A DNA stretch of 64,000 nucleotides, taken from Leisingera aquaemixtae (GTDB lineage Bacteria; Pseudomonadota; Alphaproteobacteria; Rhodobacterales; Rhodobacteraceae). Below, one piece after another: positions 43,545 to 50,024 of this stretch. Below the pieces are notes generated by a model that ran no database searches, was not told where the DNA came from, and saw only the letters and a list, made by a program, of their open reading frames with translations. The stretch is from the NCBI RefSeq assembly GCF_001458395.1, contig NZ_CYSR01000007.1, forward strand, positions 1-64,000, given 5' to 3'. Numbering within the stretch: the first letter of the stretch is position 1; each line of letters starts with the position of its first letter. The position numbers and the translations under genes were made by a program.

Positions 43545-46500
43545 TCACAAATCATCCAAAAGCGCGGCGAGCTCTGCATCCATTTCCTCGCCGCCGTCAT
43601 CGTCATCCTCATCGCCGTCATCCCCAAACGACGACAAAAGGTCATCCAGATCATCTAGGCCGCCGTCCTCAGCGTCGAAATCCAGGCCGCTCAGATCCAG
43701 GCCGTCGTCATCTTCCCCGAGGTCCAGATCATCCAGGCCGAAATCGCCGCCGTCATCGCTGCCTAGGTCCAAATCTTCCTCATCGCCGCCGCCTGCAGGA
43801 ACCGGCGGTTCCGGCCGCCCGCGCGGGTCCGGCGGCGAAGGCTCAGGCGCCGGCAGTCCGGTCCAGGGCCCCAGGATCTGGCTGCCCTTCAAGGAGTTGA
43901 AGGAGGTCAGCCGCACCTCGTCCCGTCCCTTGACCGCGCTCACCGCCATGAACCCGCGCTCCTGCGCCATCGCAATCTTGTTCAGGTCGATATTGCGCTC
44001 CGTGCAGGGCAGCGCCACCTGGTCGCCAAACCTGTCGCTCACATAATGATAGGGCATTCCCCCCAAAGACATGATCTTGCCCAGTTGCAGCGACGGGCCG
44101 AACTCCTTGAAGGACCGGCCCAGTAGGATCGCCACCAGCACCACCGGATTGGCCCAAAGCATACCCTTCAGGCCTTCCGTTTCGGTAAACTCCTCAAAAT
44201 CAAACTCATAGCAGGGTTCGGTTTTCTCACCATAGGGGCGCCGCAGCAAGAACCGCGGGCTGACCAGCCCCAGATGCCCAGCCTCCACCATGCCCTGCAG
44301 CGTGTCCCAGGCCTCCGCCACCAGCTTGGTCCGCTCCGCCTTGGGCGTTTTCAGGAACTCCGGCGAAATGGACGCAAAGAACGGCGCATCCACATGCGCC
44401 GCCACCCGCGCGATCCGGCCCAAAAGCTCTGCATGCGGCGGGGTTTCCTCGAACTGATACATGCCGATCAGCGCCGAATAGCCGCCGCGCCCGTTTTCCT
44501 CGTCCAGCGGCTCCTCCGTCAGCAGCCGCACCAAGCCGGTCCTGGACAGATCGTCCTCCGCCGCCAGATCCGCCGCCAGCTCCTCTGCCGAGATGTCATA
44601 GAGCACCACATCCAGCGTATCGTCCGCCTCGATCGAGCGCGCCATCAGATCCAGCGAGCGCCACTGCGCTTCGACCGACTGGAACTCCGGATGATGCAGC
44701 ACCAGCCGCATCGCATCAGACAAGGCCTCATCCACCGCCTTCTGCATCGCCGCCAGGTCCGGGTCTGGCAGCGCCCGGATATGAGGGCCGACAACCCGCG
44801 CCAGCAGGTCCTCCACCGGCGAGGCCGCACGCGGGGTGATACCGGTATCTTTGATCAGCTGCTGAAAGGCGCTCAGCCGCTTGTCCGCAGGCACCGCATT
44901 CCCTGCCGAGGTCCGCTTGGGCGCCCGCGCCTTGGTGCCGTATTTCTCCGCCCAGGCCTTCAGCGTTTTTGCGGCGTGATCCGCCGTCGCGCCGCTCTGC
45001 AGCTGCTTGCGCAGGCCCGCCAGCTCGGAAAACAGCTCCACATTCTCATAGAGTTCATCCGGATGCAGACCATCCAGATCCTCCAGTTTCACCGCAATCC
45101 CGGCGCCCTGTTTGCCAATCGGCAGCACCAGTTCGGTGGCAAAGCGCTCAATCACATCCTCAACCGTATCCGGGTCCAAGAGGATCGCCTTGCGCGCCGC
45201 CAGCGCATCGCCGGTCTCCAGCTGCCCCTTGGCCGCTCGCCCCGAAAAATCGCCCAGAACGGCCATCCGGAACCGCTTGCGCGCCAGCTTCTGCGCGGCA
45301 GGCCGCTCCGCGCTCATGGTGCCATAAGCAAACTCCGGTTCGTCCGAGAGTTCCGCCCCGGCAGTCTCTGCCGCTGGCGCGTTGCCGCCGTCGTCCAGAT
45401 CCCCCAACAGCGCATCCAGATCATCGCTGCCATCCCCGGCGGTGTCCTCATCGTCATCGCCAAGACCGCCGAGCAGATCATCCAGGTCCACGTCCCCGTC
45501 ATCGCCCATCAGGCTGTCCAGATCCGCATCCGCGTCCCCCAGCCCGCCCAGCAGCGCATCGAGGTCATCTTCGGCGCTTTCCGCGCCGTCCGCCTCTTCA
45601 GCGTCCGCTTCTTCACCAAGACCGGCCAGAAGGCTGTCCAGATCGCCGTCGTCGTCCTCATCGCTGCCAAGGCCGCCCAGCAGGTCATCCAGGCTGGCAT
45701 CCTCCCCGGCCTCATCCTCATCCAGCCCGCCCAGCAGCGCGTCCAGATCATCACCGTCAGCGTCGCCGGACTCTTCGCCGCCATCGTCATCCAGACCGCC
45801 CAGCAGATCATCAAGACCGCTGTCCCCGGCATCCTCCCCGGCGTCCTCTACCGTCTCGCCCAATCCGCCCAGCAAGGCGTCCAGATCATCACCGCCGTCT
45901 TCTTCGGCGGCCTCATCATCAGCCAGAAGCGCGTCCAGATCGGCGCTGTCCTCCTCTTCCCCCGCGTCCAAGCCGCTGAGAAGATCATCCAAACCGCTAT
46001 CCTCTGCCGCGTCCTCTGCAACCGCTTCGTCCGCCGCATCGCCCAACAGTGTATCTGGATCGCTCTCCGTGTCTTCCTCCGCACCCAGACTGCCCAGCAG
46101 ACTGTCCAGATCGTCATCCTCATCCAGCCCGCCAGACAAAAGCGCATCCAGATCCGCATCACCGCTGTCTGTGTCCTCCGCCTCGTCTGCCCCTGCGAGT
46201 TCCGCCAGCACATCAGCGGTGTCTTCCTCGGCCTTGTCTTCCAGCACGCCGCTGCCGAGGTCCGCGAGCAGATCATCCAAGCCGCTGTCTTCACCCTCCT
46301 CGTCTTCCGGCGCCTCCAGCGTGTCGAGCGCTGCAGTCAGGCCGACTTCACCGGTCTCTTCATCCGGCGCGTCAAGGCCGCCCAGGATATCGTCCAGATC
46401 CGTCTCATCCTCCGGATCGCCTTCCGGCAGATCAACCGCCAAACCAGCCAGAACATCCCCGGCGGCGTCCGCTTCTTCGGTCTCTTCCGGTGTTTCCAGG

Positions 46501-47819
46501 CTGTCCAGAACGGCGCTCAGATCATCTTCTTCGGGCGCGTCGTCCGGCGCGGCATCCAGCAATCCCTCAAGAATGTCCTCCGCTTCAGCGTCTTCCGCGT
46601 CCTCAATCCCGCCAGCGGCCAGACTTTCCAGCGCATCCTCTGTTTCGCTGGCGGCGTCTTCCTCTTCGGCTGCATCCGCCAGGCTCTCCAAGGCCGCCGC
46701 CCCTGCAGCGTCTTCAGCCTCGTCCTCCACCTCGGCCGGGGCGAGCCCCTGCAGTACCGCAGAATGATCCTCCTCCACAGCGGCCTCCGGCACATCCAGA
46801 TCCGCCAGCGCGTCCAGCACGCCCGAAGCGTCCTCCGCCGCGGTCTCAGCAATCTCAACCGCCGCAAGGCTCTCCAGCGCCGCGCCAGCGGCATCCTCCG
46901 CGGCGGGCTCCTCAGGTTCTTGCGCCGCCAGCCCGGCGAGCACAGCGCCGGACGTATCCTCTTCCGCATCGGGCATTTCTACCTGCGCCAAGCCTTCCAG
47001 CACGGCGCCCGTCTGCTCACTCTCTCCGGCGTCCGGAAGCTCCGCAGCAGCCAGCGAGGCCAGCGCCTCCCCGGCTTCATCGCCCTGGTCTTCGTCTTCT
47101 GGTGCCGCCGCACTCAGGCCGGCCAGCACATCCGCTGCACCATCATCTGCTTCCGGCTCCTCGGGCGCTGCCGCCCGCAGCCCTGCCAGAACGCCGCCCG
47201 CAGCATCCTCTGCCTCAGCGTCCTCCGGGGCCTGTGCGGCAAGCCCCGCCAGCACGTCACCCGTGGTGTCCGCCCGCGCCTCCGGAAGCTCCAGAGTGCG
47301 CAAGGAGTCGAGCGCCGCCGCGCTCTGAGCATCCGCCGCCGGCGCCGACACCGCGGCCAGCAGCGACGGGTCGTTAAGGATAGTCTCGATCAGCGCCTCG
47401 GCCCCGGTCTTGCCGTCCATATAGGCCATCAGGTTCTGCAACTGAGTGCGCGCCTCCAGCAGCGGCCGCAGCGCATCGACCTTGGCGGCAATGGCACCGG
47501 GCGAGAAATCGGCGAGGCTCTCAAACGTCAGATCAACCGAAAGATTGCCGTCGCCGGTCAGCGTGTTGGGCACGGTGAAGGCGGCGCGCGGCGCCAGCCC
47601 CTTCATCCGCTCATCGAAGTTGTCGGCGTCAATTTCCAGGAATTTGCGGTCTGCGATCGCGGGCTGCTCGACCTTGGATTTCCCAATTAGATCGCTCATC
47701 ACCCCAATCACAAAGGGCAGCTGCACCTTCTTCTCGGCGCCATAGAGCTCCACTTCATATTCGATCTGAACGCGCGGCGCCCGGTTGCGGGCGATGAATT
47801 TCTGCGAGCTGTCAGCCAT
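43545..47819 (-). CDS. giant TssB - acidic repeat - TssB-like/TssC-like fusion protein
   Basis: A 1,424-residue T6SS sheath paralogue. Residues 1 to about 160 are a TssB (VipA) domain about 80% identical by eye to the separate TssB at 59114-59629. Residues about 165-840 are acidic low-complexity repeats: first about 17 xVLxGLA-type units, then about 15 DLDALLGGL-type units. Residues about 845-955 resemble another TssB core (VLGDFSGR, then AVKLEDLDGLHPDELYENV). Residues about 990-1320 resemble TssC through PRFLLRRPYG, but the C-terminal strands that lock sheath subunits together are absent. A strongly acidic tail (about 1340-1424) ends the chain. It overlaps the ion-channel gene by eight bases. 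The canonical tssB and tssC are intact elsewhere in the operon, so this is probably an accessory scaffold, cap or regulator. Function unknown. Confidence 0.85.
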   Translation of the reverse strand: MADSSQKFIARNRAPRVQIEYEVELYGAEKKVQLPFVIGVMSDLIGKSKVEQPAIADRKFLEIDADNFDERMKGLAPRAAFTVPNTLTGDGNLSVDLTFESLADFSPGAIAAKVDALRPLLEARTQLQNLMAYMDGKTGAEALIETILNDPSLLAAVSAPAADAQSAAALDSLRTLELPEARADTTGDVLAGLAAQAPEDAEAEDAAGGVLAGLRAAAPEEPEADDGAADVLAGLSAAAPEDEDQGDEAGEALASLAAAELPDAGESEQTGAVLEGLAQVEMPDAEEDTSGAVLAGLAAQEPEEPAAEDAAGAALESLAAVEIAETAAEDASGVLDALADLDVPEAAVEEDHSAVLQGLAPAEVEDEAEDAAGAAALESLADAAEEEDAASETEDALESLAAGGIEDAEDAEAEDILEGLLDAAPDDAPEEDDLSAVLDSLETPEETEEADAAGDVLAGLAVDLPEGDPEDETDLDDILGGLDAPDEETGEVGLTAALDTLEAPEDEEGEDSGLDDLLADLGSGVLEDKAEEDTADVLAELAGADEAEDTDSGDADLDALLSGGLDEDDDLDSLLGSLGAEEDTESDPDTLLGDAADEAVAEDAAEDSGLDDLLSGLDAGEEEDSADLDALLADDEAAEEDGGDDLDALLGGLGETVEDAGEDAGDSGLDDLLGGLDDDGGEESGDADGDDLDALLGGLDEDEAGEDASLDDLLGGLGSDEDDDGDLDSLLAGLGEEADAEEADGAESAEDDLDALLGGLGDADADLDSLMGDDGDVDLDDLLGGLGDDDEDTAGDGSDDLDALLGDLDDGGNAPAAETAGAELSDEPEFAYGTMSAERPAAQKLARKRFRMAVLGDFSGRAAKGQLETGDALAARKAILLDPDTVEDVIERFATELVLPIGKQGAGIAVKLEDLDGLHPDELYENVELFSELAGLRKQLQSGATADHAAKTLKAWAEKYGTKARAPKRTSAGNAVPADKRLSAFQQLIKDTGITPRAASPVEDLLARVVGPHIRALPDPDLAAMQKAVDEALSDAMRLVLHHPEFQSVEAQWRSLDLMARSIEADDTLDVVLYDISAEELAADLAAEDDLSRTGLVRLLTEEPLDEENGRGGYSALIGMYQFEETPPHAELLGRIARVAAHVDAPFFASISPEFLKTPKAERTKLVAEAWDTLQGMVEAGHLGLVSPRFLLRRPYGEKTEPCYEFDFEEFTETEGLKGMLWANPVVLVAILLGRSFKEFGPSLQLGKIMSLGGMPYHYVSDRFGDQVALPCTERNIDLNKIAMAQERGFMAVSAVKGRDEVRLTSFNSLKGSQILGPWTGLPAPEPSPPDPRGRPEPPVPAGGGDEEDLDLGSDDGGDFGLDDLDLGEDDDGLDLSGLDFDAEDGGLDDLDDLLSSFGDDGDEDDDDGGEEMDAELAALLDDL
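45300..47330 (-). repeat. acidic Leu-motif coding repeats inside the sheath fusion
   Basis: About 2 kb of tandem-like coding repeats. The part nearer the protein N terminus (about 46250-47330) has roughly 20-26-residue units of the form xVLxGLAA followed by an Asp/Glu/Pro spacer. The distal part (about 45380-46300) has shorter units of DLDALLGGLG or GLDDLLGGLD separated by Asp/Glu/Gly runs. Units diverge at the third codon position and in spacer length, indicating selection on the protein pattern and not a simple replicated DNA block. Confidence 0.8.
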
Positions 47820-48666
47820 TGCCCTGCCCTTTCATTTCCGCGATCTCAGCCCTCAGCGCCTTGATCTGCTCATGCAGCTCCAGGACATGGGCATCGACCA
47901 CGTCCGTTTCCGATTTCACCAGATCCCGCAGCTTCTCGAACTCCGCTTCGGCCTCAGCCTCCACCGCCGACTGCATGGTGTTGACCAGAAGGCCGATGAA
48001 CAGGTTCAGGACGGAAAAGGCGGTGATCACGATGAAGGGCACAAAGAACGACCAGGCAAAGGGGAACTCCTCCATCACCGGGCGCACGATGCCCATCGAC
48101 CAGCTTTCCAGCGTCATGATCTGGAACAGCGAATAGAGCGACCGGCCCAGCGTGCCGAACCATTCGTCAAAGGCCTGCCCGTACATCATCGTCGCCATTA
48201 CGCCGAAGACATAAAACACGATGGAGATCATCACGATCACCGCGCCCATGCCCGGCAAGGCATCCAGCAGCGCCTGCACCACCGCGCGCATCTGCGGGAT
48301 GACCGACAGCAGGCGCAGGGCGCGCACCACCCGCAGGCCGCGCAAGGCCGACAGGCCCTGACTGTCCGGCAGCAGCCCGAAAGAGACCACAACCAGGTCA
48401 AAGATGTTCCAGGCAGAGGAGAAGAACCGCAACCCATAGGCAAACAGCTTCAGCGCCAGCTCCAGCACAAAGATGGTCAGAACCGCGGTGTCGATCACAT
48501 CCAGCAGCCCGCCCGCATGCGCCCGCACCGCCGCAGAGGTGCCAAGGCCCAGGGTGATGGCGTTAAAGATGATGATGCCAAGAATGGTATTCGTCACCCA
48601 GGGGCGCTCGACGAATTCGCGGGCGCGGTCCCGAAGCGTCATGCCGGTGCTGGCCTGGGTTTCCAC
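47812..48666 (-). CDS. voltage-gated sodium channel homologue (NaChBac/NavSp type)
   Basis: A 284-residue six-helix ion transport protein. The S4 voltage sensor LRGLRVVRALRLL lies near residues 107-119 with arginines at three-residue steps. The pore selectivity filter is TLESWSMG near 183-190, matching the bacterial sodium-channel TLESWxxx. S6 continues into a C-terminal coiled coil (EAEFEKLRDLVKSE and later heptads), the usual tetramer bundle. It starts at a GTG with GGGAGAAG upstream and overlaps the sheath-fusion start by eight bases, so it is embedded in the T6SS operon. All signature residues look intact, so it should be a functional channel. Confidence 0.92.
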   Translation of the reverse strand: METQASTGMTLRDRAREFVERPWVTNTILGIIIFNAITLGLGTSAAVRAHAGGLLDVIDTAVLTIFVLELALKLFAYGLRFFSSAWNIFDLVVVSFGLLPDSQGLSALRGLRVVRALRLLSVIPQMRAVVQALLDALPGMGAVIVMISIVFYVFGVMATMMYGQAFDEWFGTLGRSLYSLFQIMTLESWSMGIVRPVMEEFPFAWSFFVPFIVITAFSVLNLFIGLLVNTMQSAVEAEAEAEFEKLRDLVKSETDVVDAHVLELHEQIKALRAEIAEMKGQGNG

Positions 48667-48729
48667 TGGTCTTCTCCCTGTCTGCGGCCCGGCCGGCTTT
48701 GGGCCGGGCCATTGCTTTGCCGGTCCGGA

Positions 48730-49965
48730 TCAGGCGACCGCCTTGCTGACGTTGTCCACCAAGGTCTTGACGGTTTTGATTGCGCCCATCAGCGTGGCCG
48801 CTTCCGAGGCAATCGACTTCTTGTCCAGCTCCTTAAGCTTTTGGATCGTCGTCTGGTCGTCGATCTTCATGCCGTTGCCCTCCATCAGGGCCTGCATTTC
48901 CTCCAGATAGGCTTCGCGCTCCTTCAGCTTGGCGGCCAGTTCGCTGGCGGCGCGTTTCAGCGTCATGCATTCCGCGCCCAGCTTCACGCCTTCTTTCAGG
49001 GTTTTCGACGCGCGCACCTTCTTCATCAGCTTGTCCGCAGAAACGCCCAGGCTGTCGGTCTTGCCGCGCGTCTTGGTGGTGTGCTCGCGGTAGGCTTTGC
49101 GCGCTTTCTCAGCGTCATTCACCTTGGCCGAGATCCCCTTGACGGTGGCATCCAGCAGGTTCTTGGCGATGGATTTGGCGTCCTTGCCCTTGGTCACCTC
49201 TTCGCCCATCGCCAGCGCCTTGGCGGTCAGCTTCTTGATCGCTTCAATCGGCTTTTTCACCGAAATCCCCGACGTGTCAGTGATCCCCTGCCGCTCCGCC
49301 GCCTGCATCAGAACGGTGCCGCGCAGGGTGATATAGGCCTGGATCCCGGTATACAGATCCTTGCGCAGCTTGGCCTCGTTCTTGAGCTGCTGATTGATCT
49401 CCAGCCCCAGCTTCACAACCTCCGTCACGATGGTCTTGTAAGAGGTCACATCCGCCCCGGAGGTCGCCACCAGCTTGGCCACGGAGCCTGCGATCTTGAT
49501 CGTGCCCAGCCCCACCTTGAGGGTGGTCTTGACCCGCGCCTCCTTCAGCAGCTTGTCGCCCTGGGCTTCCTTTTTGAGCCGCGCTTCGATGGCCTTCTGG
49601 GCGGCCCCTTCCGCCGAATCCATCGCGTTCTTGATCGAGGCGTTGGTCGCCTGGATCATCTTTTCCGCTTCTTTCTGCGCCGCCGCCCCGGGCGTCTCCA
49701 TCAGCTTGCCGACCTTGGCGTCCAGCTTCACCGCCTCTTCGGTGATCACCTTCTCATAGCGCTCCAGCTCGGCCATGCCGGCTTCTTCCAGGCGCTTCAG
49801 TTTGGTCGAGGGCGCCGGATCAGGCTTTTTCAGCGTGCCCGTGGTGGTGACTTCAAGCTCCACATCGACCCGGTATTTCGGGATTTCGATGTATTGCAGC
49901 TTGGGCTTGGACCGCACCAGATCAACGACATAGAACTTATGCTTAACGGTTGTTGTCTTGGCCAT
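48730..49965 (-). CDS. unknown Lys-rich helical protein in T6SS operon
   Basis: A 411-residue protein I do not recognise. A short N-terminal beta-rich part (about 1-45) precedes long, Lys/Glu/Ala-rich helices (about 55-140, 260-411), consistent with coiled coils. A weakly hydrophobic glycine-containing stretch sits near 150-170 (VGLGTIKIAGSVAKLVATSG). It has no signal peptide and no enzyme motif. GGGAGAG precedes the ATG. It lies between tssH and the sodium channel, 64 bp upstream of the channel start. It could be an effector, a sheath-associated factor or a partner of the acidic fusion. None is proven. Confidence 0.85.
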   Translation of the reverse strand: MAKTTTVKHKFYVVDLVRSKPKLQYIEIPKYRVDVELEVTTTGTLKKPDPAPSTKLKRLEEAGMAELERYEKVITEEAVKLDAKVGKLMETPGAAAQKEAEKMIQATNASIKNAMDSAEGAAQKAIEARLKKEAQGDKLLKEARVKTTLKVGLGTIKIAGSVAKLVATSGADVTSYKTIVTEVVKLGLEINQQLKNEAKLRKDLYTGIQAYITLRGTVLMQAAERQGITDTSGISVKKPIEAIKKLTAKALAMGEEVTKGKDAKSIAKNLLDATVKGISAKVNDAEKARKAYREHTTKTRGKTDSLGVSADKLMKKVRASKTLKEGVKLGAECMTLKRAASELAAKLKEREAYLEEMQALMEGNGMKIDDQTTIQKLKELDKKSIASEAATLMGAIKTVKTLVDNVSKAVA

Positions 49966-50024
49966 CAGATCTCTCCCTTGTGACTGTTTAATTTCAATGC
50001 GCAGGCCGGCTGCCTGGCACCGCG

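Noticed and set aside
45382-46767. 461-codon Ser/Pro-rich open frame on the plus strand
   Set aside because: Another shadow of the repeat region with extreme composition and no start context.
45300-47330. Possible CRISPR or satellite array
   Set aside because: Units vary in length and sequence, keep reading frame, and lie inside one long gene with flanking homologous domains; there are no identical repeats with unique spacers.
44274-47690. 1,138-codon open frame on the plus strand opposite the giant sheath fusion
   Set aside because: It is the mirror of the Asp/Glu/Leu/Ala-rich coding repeats; the predicted protein is Arg/Gln/Ile-rich with no domain, and the minus-strand frame has clear TssB and TssC homology.
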